Positions 8,343 through 15,758 of a stretch of DNA of 44,951 nucleotides are shown piece by piece. A model generated the notes under the pieces. The model did not search any database. It was given only the letters and a program-made list of their open reading frames with translations, and had not been told where the DNA came from. Made by a program: the position numbers and the translations under genes. Source of the DNA: a virus; the IMG/VR virus record IMGVR_UViG_3300048921_000341, positions 1 to 44,951 of that record, one strand, 5' to 3'. Numbering within the stretch: position 1 is the first letter of the stretch; every line of letters begins with the position of its first letter.

Positions 8343-9065
8343 ATGACCTTTCCGGACAGGACGCAAGCGGACCTCGAAGCGCCGCCGCCGCCGCCACTCA
8401 TGGCGCCGGTGGATGTCGCGACGCTTCTCGGCATCCCCACGCCCCTTACGCCGCCGCTCGCCGGGCAGATGGACATGGCATGCAACGCCGTGTCCGCGAT
8501 GGTGCGCGCCTATTGCGGCCGGACCTTCACCCGGGCGAGCTACACCGAGATTTGGCACCGGCGCGATTGGCGGAACTGGTGCGATCCGTATTGGACCGCG
8601 AGCCTCCCGGTGTGGCGCTACGCGAAGCAACGCGTCATCGAAACGCCGATCATCGAAATCACCGCGCTTCTCGTCGGCGAGACCACGCTCGACGCTGCGG
8701 CAGTGCACATGCATCGCGTGCTCGGCGATGTCTATCTCGGCGAAGTGCTGCGCGCGTGGCCGGCCGGCGATATCTCGATCACCTATGAGGGCGGCTATGA
8801 TCCGCTGCCGCCGGAACTCGCGCTCGTCTTCGTCGATTTGGTGCGCCGCCAACTGCTCGCGTGGGGCGCCTCGATCGGCGGCACCGGCCCGGTAGCGCGA
8901 TCGGTTGCCGTGGGCGCGCTGCGCGTTGACCTCGCGGTGGTTTCCGCGCCCGGCGATTTCCAGCGCTCGACGCAAGGCGCCCTCTCCGCGACCTCCCTCG
9001 CCGAATATGCGGCGACGCTCGATCGGTATGCGACCGTGCGCCACTTCATCTCGACGGGGGCCTAG
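8343..9065 (+). CDS. Head-tail connector (gp6-like adaptor)
   Basis: 240-residue protein placed after the portal-proximal genes. The helical N-terminal half (DVATLLGIPTPLTPPLAGQM, SAMVRAYCGRTFTRA) and the later SITYEGGYDPLPPELALVF and LVRRQLLAWG segments match the pattern of HK97 gp6-like head-tail connectors, which form a ring below the portal. Proline-rich first 20 residues are unusual. ATG at 8343 follows the collagen-like gene by 13 nt. The next gene starts on the base after its stop codon. Assignment is by pattern and position. Confidence 0.75.
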   Translation: MTFPDRTQADLEAPPPPPLMAPVDVATLLGIPTPLTPPLAGQMDMACNAVSAMVRAYCGRTFTRASYTEIWHRRDWRNWCDPYWTASLPVWRYAKQRVIETPIIEITALLVGETTLDAAAVHMHRVLGDVYLGEVLRAWPAGDISITYEGGYDPLPPELALVFVDLVRRQLLAWGASIGGTGPVARSVAVGALRVDLAVVSAPGDFQRSTQGALSATSLAEYAATLDRYATVRHFISTGA

Positions 9066-9386
9066 ATGCTCTTCGGGATCGATGTCCTCTCCCTCTGGCG
9101 CTTCGCGATCGTCAACGGCGGCGAGGACGTGGCCTTTCAGCCGATCGAGACGGGCGTTCCCGGCGCGCCCTTCCGCGCATCCGTGCAATCGCCGGGCGAG
9201 GCCGGGCTCGTCGGCACCTTCGATCAAGAGACGTTCGTCGTCTTCATCGTGCCGGACATGCTGCCGCGCGTGCCGAAGCAATTCGACCGGCTGGTCATTC
9301 GAGGGAAGGCGCGCGCCGTTCAGGAAGTGCACCGCGAAGGCGCGGCACCGCCCGACTTCCTGTTCAAACTCGTGTGCTGGGGGTGA
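9066..9386 (+). CDS. Head closure / head-tail joining protein
   Basis: 106 residues, predicted mainly beta (FRASVQSPGEAGLVGTF, ETFVVFIVPDMLPRVPKQ, DRLVIRGKARAVQEV). This is the size and the DRLVIRGK-type pattern of small phage head-tail joining or stopper proteins of the lambda FII/SPP1 gp16 class. The ATG follows the connector TAG directly with no gap, implying coupled translation. Assignment rests on size, fold pattern and order: connector, stopper, tail terminator, tail tube. Confidence 0.65.
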   Translation: MLFGIDVLSLWRFAIVNGGEDVAFQPIETGVPGAPFRASVQSPGEAGLVGTFDQETFVVFIVPDMLPRVPKQFDRLVIRGKARAVQEVHREGAAPPDFLFKLVCWG

Positions 9387-9390
9387 CGCC

Positions 9391-9810
9391 GTGAGCAGCG
9401 CGACAGTCCGGGCATGCTTCCGCGCCGCTTGGCCATCGATCACGCCGGCGCTCCCGTATGTCGATACCATCAGCAAGGCAGAGGACTCGCTCCCCGATCC
9501 GCTTCCGGATGTCTGGGGGACGCTCGCCTTCGCGACGGAAAGCCGGGGGCCGATGGAAGTCTGCGCGCGCCCCACGCAACTTGAGATCGGCGTTGCCCGC
9601 GTCTTCGTCATGGCGAAATCGGGATTGGGTGACGCCGCCGCCGTCGCAGCCGCGACGAGTGCCATGCACGCCTGGGAACAGTTTTTCGACCTAGCGGCAA
9701 ACGTCGAGGTGGCGCGGGCCTCCGCACCTATCCCGATCGACGATGAGGCTAACGGCGAGTGGTTCATTCTCGCTGTTGATCTTCGCTACCGCGCAACCGA
9801 GCGGCCCTAG
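9391..9810 (+). CDS. Tail terminator-like protein
   Basis: 139 residues from GTG at 9391, 4 nt after the previous stop codon. The sequence starts VRACFRAAWPSITPALPYVDT and ends WFILAVDLRYR, with a PTQLEIGVARVFVMAKSG segment between. This resembles short phage tail terminator/completion proteins (DUF4128-like) that cap the tail tube and join it to the head. A longer upstream extension of the frame is rejected because it runs antiphase through two real genes. Confidence 0.65.
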   Translation: MSSATVRACFRAAWPSITPALPYVDTISKAEDSLPDPLPDVWGTLAFATESRGPMEVCARPTQLEIGVARVFVMAKSGLGDAAAVAAATSAMHAWEQFFDLAANVEVARASAPIPIDDEANGEWFILAVDLRYRATERP

Positions 9811-9835
9811 GCGGCCAGAAAGGAGACACGCAATT

Positions 9836-10540
9836 ATGGCGCGCGAAACTACCATCGGCATGTGCCTCAACATCGAGGTGAAGCCGGAGCCGGCAGACAA
9901 CGCGATCACCTTCGACACGCCCGCCGTGATCAAGAGCGTGGCCGCCGGCGCCGTCACGACGCTGAAGCCCGATCCCGACAATGATCCCGATTGGCCGACG
10001 AAGTATGTCGTCGGCGAACTCGTCTTCCTCGACGGCACCGGGTGGAAGTCGCTGGACGGGAAGCTGCATCGCATTGTCGCTGTCGTGACGACGGCGGCGA
10101 GCGAGGCGGTGACGATCAGCACGGATACCTTTGCGGAAACGGCGCCGCTCGAAGCCGGGACCGTGGGCAACGTGCTGGGCTGGTCCGAATGCGTGTGCTT
10201 CGCCGACTGGAATCAGGACGCGGCGACGCCGGGCGAGGTGGACGTGACGACGGTTTGCGACACCATCCGCGTGAACCTTCCCGGCCTGCCGAACCTCGGG
10301 ACGATCGCATTCTCGGGCCCGGCTGACCTCGACGACGACGGGCAGGTTGCCTTGCAGGCGGCGGAGGCTGACGCGCTCCCGCGCTTCGTCATGTGGCGCA
10401 CGCGGCGCGGCATGATCGGCGTCATGCACGGCACGATTTCGAGCTTCAACATCGTGCCCGGCGGCGTCGAGGCGGCCATGACTTACAATGCCTCGCTGAC
10501 GCTCGATCAGAAGCCCTACTACTTCAAGGCGACTTCGTGA
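9836..10540 (+). CDS. Major tail tube protein
   Basis: 234 residues from ATG 9836, chosen for the AGGAGAC ribosome site at 9821-9827. The protein is beta-rich with a C-terminal half typical of tail tube subunits: CDTIRVNLPGLPNLGTIAF, LPRFVMWRTRRGMIGVMHG, and SSFNIVPGGVEAAMTYNASL near the end, as in the lambda V/TP901 tail tube class. It lies directly before the chaperone pair, as expected. The stop overlaps the next ATG (TGATG). Confidence 0.85.
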   Translation: MARETTIGMCLNIEVKPEPADNAITFDTPAVIKSVAAGAVTTLKPDPDNDPDWPTKYVVGELVFLDGTGWKSLDGKLHRIVAVVTTAASEAVTISTDTFAETAPLEAGTVGNVLGWSECVCFADWNQDAATPGEVDVTTVCDTIRVNLPGLPNLGTIAFSGPADLDDDGQVALQAAEADALPRFVMWRTRRGMIGVMHGTISSFNIVPGGVEAAMTYNASLTLDQKPYYFKATS

Positions 10541-10887
10541 TGCCGAGCCCCGATGGCCTGATCATCGAAGACGTGCCGGTTGAGAACTGGCGCGTGAAGA
10601 AAATCCGCATGCGGGAAATCAGCATGGCGGATTACCTCGCGGTGGAGGACTCGCCTAGCGAGATGCGTCGGCAGGTAGCGCTGCTCGGCCGAACCGTGCT
10701 CGACGAGAAGGGGGACGGCGTTGGCGATGAGGCGATCTTGAGCATGCCGCCGCGCGTGTTCCGCGTGCTCGTCGAGGTGATGAACAAGTTCGTCAGGGCG
10801 GCCTTGCGGGATTCGGAGGATGAGGGGAAGCCGCTTGCCCCTTTGGCCCCGGTGAACGGTTCCGGCATCGCCTCGCCCTCGCATTAG
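10540..10887 (+). CDS. Tail assembly chaperone (G-like)
   Basis: 115 residues; start ATG overlaps the tail tube stop. Helical and acidic, with ENWRVKKIRMREISMADYL near the start, as in many phage tail assembly chaperones. In lambda-like phages the upstream chaperone is also made as a longer fusion by -1 frameshifting. Here a canonical slippery heptamer CCCTTTG lies at 10839-10845 in the correct phase, and the -1 frame is open from 10824 to the next gene. A frameshift would give 102 residues from this frame plus 117 from the next, about 219 in total. Confidence 0.8.
   Translation: MPSPDGLIIEDVPVENWRVKKIRMREISMADYLAVEDSPSEMRRQVALLGRTVLDEKGDGVGDEAILSMPPRVFRVLVEVMNKFVRAALRDSEDEGKPLAPLAPVNGSGIASPSH
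10839..10845 (+). promoter_or_regulatory. Canonical -1 frameshift heptamer CCCTTTG
   Basis: C CCT TTG in the reading phase of the 10540 gene fits the X XXY YYZ rule exactly. After slipping by one base, the ribosome reads through the shorter frame's stop (10885-10887) and continues in the 10890-11198 frame. The position, near the end of the upstream chaperone gene and 15 nt inside the frame overlap, is the same as in lambda G-T. Confidence 0.75.
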
Positions 10888-10889
10888 GG

Positions 10890-11198
10890 ATGACTGTCGG
10901 CGAGATGCTTCACCGCGTCTCGCCGGCCGAGTATCGGAACTGGCAGCGGTTCAGCCTCTTTGAGCCCTTCCCGGCCGAACGTGTTGACCTCGCCGGCGCG
11001 CTGATCGCGACCATTCTCGCGAACAAGGATCGGAGGCGCGGCACGCCGGCGGTGCCGATCGATGATTTCCTGATCATCCGGCAGGGCTTGGAAGAGGCAG
11101 AGACAAGGGCGCTCATGGCGAGCGCGACGAACGACGATGAGCGCGAAGACCTCGCGCTACAGATGATCATGGCGAAATATGGAGGGCGCCCGAGGTGA
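10890..11198 (+). CDS. Tail assembly chaperone extension (T-like)
   Basis: Frame encoding MTVGEMLHRVSPAEYRNWQR, then FSLFEPFPAERVDLAGALIA, the pattern of the T part of lambda GT and of DUF4035-type proteins, which bind the tape measure during tail assembly. It lacks a convincing separate ribosome site (AGGG directly abuts the ATG), so the main product is probably the frameshifted fusion with the preceding gene. Free translation from 10890 (102 residues) cannot be excluded. The stop overlaps the next GTG. Confidence 0.75.
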   Translation: MTVGEMLHRVSPAEYRNWQRFSLFEPFPAERVDLAGALIATILANKDRRRGTPAVPIDDFLIIRQGLEEAETRALMASATNDDEREDLALQMIMAKYGGRPR

Positions 11199-11749
11199 CG
11201 GCGCAAGGCGACAACCTCTTCCGGCTTGAAGTGAGCGGGGCAGCGCAAGTTGCCTCGCTCTTCCTGTCTCTGCCCGCCGCGATCCAACGCCGTGTGCTCA
11301 CGGGCTTCATCCGCGACTCATCGAAAGACATCCTCAACGCGATCGTCCCGAAGGCGCCCAACAAGACGGGCAAGCTTCGGAAGGCGCTGAAGTCGCGCGC
11401 GCAAAGCGCCCGCACCCGCAAGCGCTTCCGCGTGGATATTGGCTACTCCGTTCGGAGAGTGGGCACCGGCGGGCGCGCCCTTCACCTCATCGAGCTTGGC
11501 ACCAAAGACCGATACACGAAGGGCGCGTCGCGCAAGACCGGGCCGAAGCTGCCGCATGCGCTGCGGCTCGGCGCCGGCAAGCGCGGCTATCGGGGCAAGA
11601 TGCCGGCAAAGCCCTTCATGCGGGCCGCCGCCGCGCCGGCAATGGCGCGCGTAAAGAGCGAGATTCAAACGCGCCTCACAGCGCAGCTTCAGCGCCTCTT
11701 GGATCAGGCATCGAAGCGCAACGCATGGCGGAGTTTCTGGGCACCATGA
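11195..11749 (+). CDS. HK97 gp10-like tail completion protein
   Basis: 184 residues. The arrangement is typical of HK97 gp10-like proteins: a helical start with AIQRRVLTGFIRDSSKDI, the motif IVPKAPNKTGKLRKALK, then a beta segment (VDIGYSVRRVGTGGRALHL, IELGT) and a conserved AKPFMRAA near the C-terminus. Members act at the head-tail interface. Here the gene lies after the tail chaperones, not before the tail tube as is usual. Start is GTG 11195, which overlaps the previous TGA (GTGA). Confidence 0.8.
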   Translation: MTAQGDNLFRLEVSGAAQVASLFLSLPAAIQRRVLTGFIRDSSKDILNAIVPKAPNKTGKLRKALKSRAQSARTRKRFRVDIGYSVRRVGTGGRALHLIELGTKDRYTKGASRKTGPKLPHALRLGAGKRGYRGKMPAKPFMRAAAAPAMARVKSEIQTRLTAQLQRLLDQASKRNAWRSFWAP

Positions 11750-14331
11750 GCGACACAGCCGCCCTCTCGATTGTCCTCGACGCCACGATGACGAAATTCG
11801 AGGCGGACATGAAGCGCGCCGCTTCTGTCGTCACGAAATCGCTTTCCGATATCGGCGGCGTTGGCGTGAGGCCCCTTGAGCAGACATCGAAGGCGCTCAA
11901 CGATGTTCAGAAGGGCATGGAGGACACCGCGAAGAGCGCTGGCACCCTCCGCAATGCCATCAAGCTCATCTCCGAGGGCGGCTCGCTCAAGGATGTCTTC
12001 GAGCTTCCCGGGCTCGCCCGCGTGGGTGCAATCGCGACGGCCGGCATGGTCGCCTTTCGCGGCCTTCGTGACTCGCTGACGGCCATCGTCGAGGCGGGCG
12101 ACCAAGCATCGGCGGCGCTCTCGCGCCTCAACATCGCGACGGGCGGCCCCATCACCGCCGCCGATACCTTTCAGCGCCTAAGTGAAATCAGTCGCAGCAC
12201 GGGCACGAGCGTTGACGAACTCGCGGGCGCCTTCACGCGCTTCGCCATCGCGGCGCGTGCGGTCGGCGCGACGAACTCCGACATCCTCAAGCTCACGGAA
12301 CTTATGGCGAAGCTCGGCACCATCTCGGGAGCCGGGCCGCAGGAGGCAGCAGCAGCCATTCAGCAGCTTGGCCAAGCGCTGGCTTCCGGGCGGCTACAGG
12401 GCGACGAGCTTCGCTCGATCATGGAGAACATGCCGCTTCTCGCCGAAGGCTTGGCGCGGCAGCTAAACGTGAGTGTGGGGCGTCTCCGCGAGATGGGGAC
12501 GGAGGGTAAGCTGACGGCCGATGTCGTGCTGCCGGCCATCCTCCGCCTCTCGGGCGACATCAACGCGCAGTTCAACTCGATGCCCCTCACGTTCTCCCGG
12601 GCAATGTCGCAGCTTTCTTCCGCCTGGACGGGGCTACTCGCGCAGATTGATCGGGCGATTCAGCTTTCCCGAACGCTCGCCGCGATCGTCGCGGCCGTGG
12701 GCTCCGGCGTCGAGGGCGTGCGCCGGGCGCTCGGCGGCGAAGTGTCGCAGCAGCAGCAGACGCAAGAGGCGGCGGCGCGCGTGGCGAGCGCGGCCCGGGA
12801 CCTCAACCAAGCGACGGCGGAGCTTCGCCGCGCGCAAGCCGCCGATGCGGGCCGCGATCCTCGCGAGCTTGCCGTCGAGGAACAGCTTCGCCGGACGAAC
12901 AATCTCGGCGGCGCGCCGCTGCAAGGCGACACCACGGCGCTTCAGCGACAGGTGGCGGAGCGGCAGCGCATCTTTGACGAAGCCGTCGCGGCCGAAGAGA
13001 ACATCAGGCGACAGGCAGGCATCCGCGCCGCCGTCGAGGCAGACGACGCTGCCCGCCGCCGCGAAGAGGCTGCCCGCGCGCAAGGTCAGACCGACATTGC
13101 CGCCCTCGAAGACCGGCTCAACACACAGCGCGCGCTTTACCGGAAATTCGAGGAAGACCTCGCGCGGCTCCGCGCGGCGACGGCTTCCGGCGCTATCACC
13201 CCGGCCGGCGCGGCGAGCCTTGAGCGGGACTTGCGCACGCGGCTTCAGCGCGAACTCGAAGAGGCCCGGAAGCATGACGCCGGCCCGGCGCCGCAGCAGA
13301 CGGCAGAGCAGCGCGAGGCCGCGCGCGAGGCGCAGCGGCAGGCGGATGACTTGCAGCGGCGGTTGAACGCCGTTCGGGCGGACACGCAAACCCCGATCGA
13401 AAAATTCGAGTCGCAGCTTCGCGACCTCGCGCGGCTGTCCCAAGCGACTATGGGCTTCCAGGGATGGGGCGGCCTTGAGACGAACCGCCGCGCGATCCTC
13501 GACTATGCGGAGGATGCGGCGAAGGCGCTCCGGCAGCTTGGCAGCGAAGGCACGGCGGGCCTGCGGCAATTGCAGGATCAGCTTACGGCCATGGGCCCGA
13601 CACTGCTCGCGAACGGCTCCATCCAGTCCCTTGAGCAGTGGGCGCAGCAGGTGCAGGCGACGCTTCGGCGAGCGCAAGGCGCGGCGGGCAACAACCCAAC
13701 GGATTTCTGGTCCTCCCTTCAGCACACACTCGGCGGCCGGAACGCGAACCTCCCCGAAGGCGTGCTCACGGGGCAGCTTGTCGGGCAGGGCATCCAATCG
13801 ACGGTGAAGGATTTGGGCTCGGCCCTTACCGACATCGCGGACGGCTCGAAGACGGCCGGCGAGGCGTTCAAGAATTTCGGCGTCAGCGTGCTCAAGACGC
13901 TTGCCCAGATTGCCGCGCAGATTGCCGCCATGCAGCTTATCAAAGGCATCCTTGGCGCCTTCGGACTGAGCACCGGCGGCGCCACCGGCAGCATTCCAGG
14001 GCGCGCCTCTGGCGGCCCCGTGAGCGCGGGGCGGATGTATCTGGTGGGCGAGCGCGGGCCCGAACTCTTCTCGCCTTCCGTCGCTGGCCGGATCATCCCT
14101 GACGCGATGGGCGGCGGTGGTGGGGGCGGCGGCGACCTTCACGTCACGGTGCAGAACAACGCGCCCGGCGTCGTTGTCACGCCGCAGCGCGTGGATGAGC
14201 GAACTGTCGCGATCGCGGTGGACATGGCGCGCCACCAAGTGGCGCAGGACTACGCGGAGAGCATGCGCACCGGCTACGGCTCCTATTCCGAGCCCGCGCA
14301 ACGCAACCTCGCCGTGCGGAGGCGCATCTAA
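11746..14331 (+). CDS. Tape measure protein
   Basis: 861 residues from ATG 11746 (ATGA overlap with the previous stop; an ATG at 11725 is the alternative). Residues about 110-270 match the tape-measure N-terminal domain (TAADTFQRLSEISRSTGTS, LQGDELRSIMENMPLLAEGL, RLREMGTEGKLTADVV). The centre is a long Ala/Arg/Gln-rich helical region. The C-terminal part has the glycine-rich YLVGERGPELFSPS motif followed by a HVTVQNN beta segment. With the general rule of about 0.15 nm per residue, a tail of roughly 130 nm is expected (inference). Confidence 0.93.
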   Translation: MSDTAALSIVLDATMTKFEADMKRAASVVTKSLSDIGGVGVRPLEQTSKALNDVQKGMEDTAKSAGTLRNAIKLISEGGSLKDVFELPGLARVGAIATAGMVAFRGLRDSLTAIVEAGDQASAALSRLNIATGGPITAADTFQRLSEISRSTGTSVDELAGAFTRFAIAARAVGATNSDILKLTELMAKLGTISGAGPQEAAAAIQQLGQALASGRLQGDELRSIMENMPLLAEGLARQLNVSVGRLREMGTEGKLTADVVLPAILRLSGDINAQFNSMPLTFSRAMSQLSSAWTGLLAQIDRAIQLSRTLAAIVAAVGSGVEGVRRALGGEVSQQQQTQEAAARVASAARDLNQATAELRRAQAADAGRDPRELAVEEQLRRTNNLGGAPLQGDTTALQRQVAERQRIFDEAVAAEENIRRQAGIRAAVEADDAARRREEAARAQGQTDIAALEDRLNTQRALYRKFEEDLARLRAATASGAITPAGAASLERDLRTRLQRELEEARKHDAGPAPQQTAEQREAAREAQRQADDLQRRLNAVRADTQTPIEKFESQLRDLARLSQATMGFQGWGGLETNRRAILDYAEDAAKALRQLGSEGTAGLRQLQDQLTAMGPTLLANGSIQSLEQWAQQVQATLRRAQGAAGNNPTDFWSSLQHTLGGRNANLPEGVLTGQLVGQGIQSTVKDLGSALTDIADGSKTAGEAFKNFGVSVLKTLAQIAAQIAAMQLIKGILGAFGLSTGGATGSIPGRASGGPVSAGRMYLVGERGPELFSPSVAGRIIPDAMGGGGGGGGDLHVTVQNNAPGVVVTPQRVDERTVAIAVDMARHQVAQDYAESMRTGYGSYSEPAQRNLAVRRRI

Positions 14332-14870
14332 TGGCTTTCGTCACCAACACCCTCTGGCCCGAGGATGAACTCGGGTGCCCGCTGCGCGTCGATTACAACA
14401 TCGCGCCCGACGAGCAATTCGCGCGCACCGAAGTCGCGGACGGGCCGCCGCGCTATCGCCGCATGAAGTTGAACGAGCGGCGCCTCATCCGGATGTCGTT
14501 CGCATGGACCGTGGATCAACTCGACCTCTTCGAGCGCTTCGTTGACAGCACGCTTGAGGCCGGGATGCGGTGGTTCATGATGGACCAGATGACGGGGCGT
14601 GGCATGCAACCGATGTATTGCCATCTCATGCCCGACCCCTGGGAAATCACGCCGAACCGCGATCGGCTCGACCGGTGGCAAGTCGCGATCACGGTTGAGG
14701 CGTTCCACTCGCCGCAATCCCTGCCGCCGCCGGGGATCACCGGCGTTCCCTATGACGGCGGCGCGATGCCGTCGCCGGCCGATCCTGCGAACACGCTCGA
14801 CGCCGGCGCCGTCTCCGGGCCGCGCCCGACCGACATCAACGACTCGCTCACGCCGGGGCTCGTCTACTAA
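14331..14870 (+). CDS. Distal tail / minor tail protein
   Basis: 179 residues; the ATG overlaps the tape measure TAA. The pattern TVDQLDLFERFVDSTLEAGM, then RWFMMDQMTGRGMQPMYCHL and DRWQVAITVEAF, is common among small minor tail proteins encoded just after the tape measure in siphoviruses. These contribute to the baseplate-like tip. The last 50 residues are Pro/Gly/Ala-rich and probably flexible. The assignment is by position and general pattern. Confidence 0.7.
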   Translation: MAFVTNTLWPEDELGCPLRVDYNIAPDEQFARTEVADGPPRYRRMKLNERRLIRMSFAWTVDQLDLFERFVDSTLEAGMRWFMMDQMTGRGMQPMYCHLMPDPWEITPNRDRLDRWQVAITVEAFHSPQSLPPPGITGVPYDGGAMPSPADPANTLDAGAVSGPRPTDINDSLTPGLVY

Positions 14871-15385
14871 TGCCGAACATGAACATTCGGGCGGATTACG
14901 CGACATGGCTCGCGACGCCTTCCACAACCGGCGTGCTCGTCGAGACGCTCCAATTCTATGGGCCCGCCTTCCAGGGCCTATGGCTCGCGAACCGTACCGA
15001 CGACATCTTCGTTGCCAACGATGAGCTTGGCATCGCGCGCACCTATCAGCCGATTGCCTTCACGCTCTCTCGGCCCGCGATCCGGAACTCGACCGAGCTT
15101 TCGATGACGGCGCGCATAGACGGTATCGACGGGGCGCTCTTCCGCGCGCTCTCGCTGCTCACGAATGACCAACTGAACTATCCCGTCTATTGCAATCTGC
15201 GCGCCTATGTCTGGCCGAACATGCTTGACCGCAGCGTCTTCGGATATCCGCTCACGCTGCGCGTCGAGAGCGCGAAGGTGGCAATCCCGATCGTCGAGCT
15301 AACGCTCGTCGGCGGCCGGCTGACGAACAAGAGCGCGGGCCGCTTCTACACGCTACAGCGCTTCGTCGGGTTGAGGCCCTTCTGA
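14870..15385 (+). CDS. Minor tail protein (DUF1833-like)
   Basis: 171 residues, ATG overlapping the previous TAA. It shows LVETLQFYGPAFQG, YQPIAFTLSRPAIRNSTELS and a later beta stretch (YPLTLRVESAKVAIPIVELT) ending in YTLQRFVGLRPF. This resembles the DUF1833-type tail-tip proteins that precede NlpC/P60 peptidase genes in many proteobacterial siphoviruses, which is the order here. Probably part of the tail tip hub. Confidence 0.7.
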   Translation: MPNMNIRADYATWLATPSTTGVLVETLQFYGPAFQGLWLANRTDDIFVANDELGIARTYQPIAFTLSRPAIRNSTELSMTARIDGIDGALFRALSLLTNDQLNYPVYCNLRAYVWPNMLDRSVFGYPLTLRVESAKVAIPIVELTLVGGRLTNKSAGRFYTLQRFVGLRPF

Positions 15386-15386
15386 C

Positions 15387-15758
15387 ATGGTCTGGTGGCA
15401 ACCTCTCATCGGCCGGCCCTACGCCTTTCCGAGCAACCCGCCGGAGAGTTTCGATTGCTGGACTCTCGTGCGCCACGTGCGGCAGATGCACGGCCTTCCG
15501 TGCCCGCTGCCCTTCGATGATGGCGAAGATTGGTGCCAGCCCCACGCGCTGCCGCTCGCGCTCGACAGGGCCCGGCCGGGCTGGCGCGTTGAGCCCGAGC
15601 CTTCGCGCCTCGCGATGGCGATCCTCCCGCCCGACCATGTCGGCGTCTTCGTGGATGGCGGCGTGCTGCATGCGCTCGCGCGCGGCGCAACCGTCGTCTT
15701 CACCTCCATGCAGATTGTCCGGCGGCGCTGGCCCGCCGTGGAATGGTGGCAAGCATGA
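15387..15758 (+). CDS. NlpC/P60-type tail peptidase
   Basis: 123 residues. SFDCWTLVRHV contains the catalytic Cys24 of NlpC/P60 cysteine peptidases; His84 (DHVGVFV) and His95 (VLHAL) complete the triad pattern. In lambda K-like proteins this domain sits in the tail tip and trims peptidoglycan during DNA entry or helps tail assembly. It is short but has all three residues. The stop overlaps the next gene (ATGA). Confidence 0.85.
   Translation: MVWWQPLIGRPYAFPSNPPESFDCWTLVRHVRQMHGLPCPLPFDDGEDWCQPHALPLALDRARPGWRVEPEPSRLAMAILPPDHVGVFVDGGVLHALARGATVVFTSMQIVRRRWPAVEWWQA

Noticed and set aside
12634-14301. 555-codon minus-strand frame opposite the tape measure gene
   Set aside because: Shadow frame; the plus-strand tape measure protein has clear motifs.
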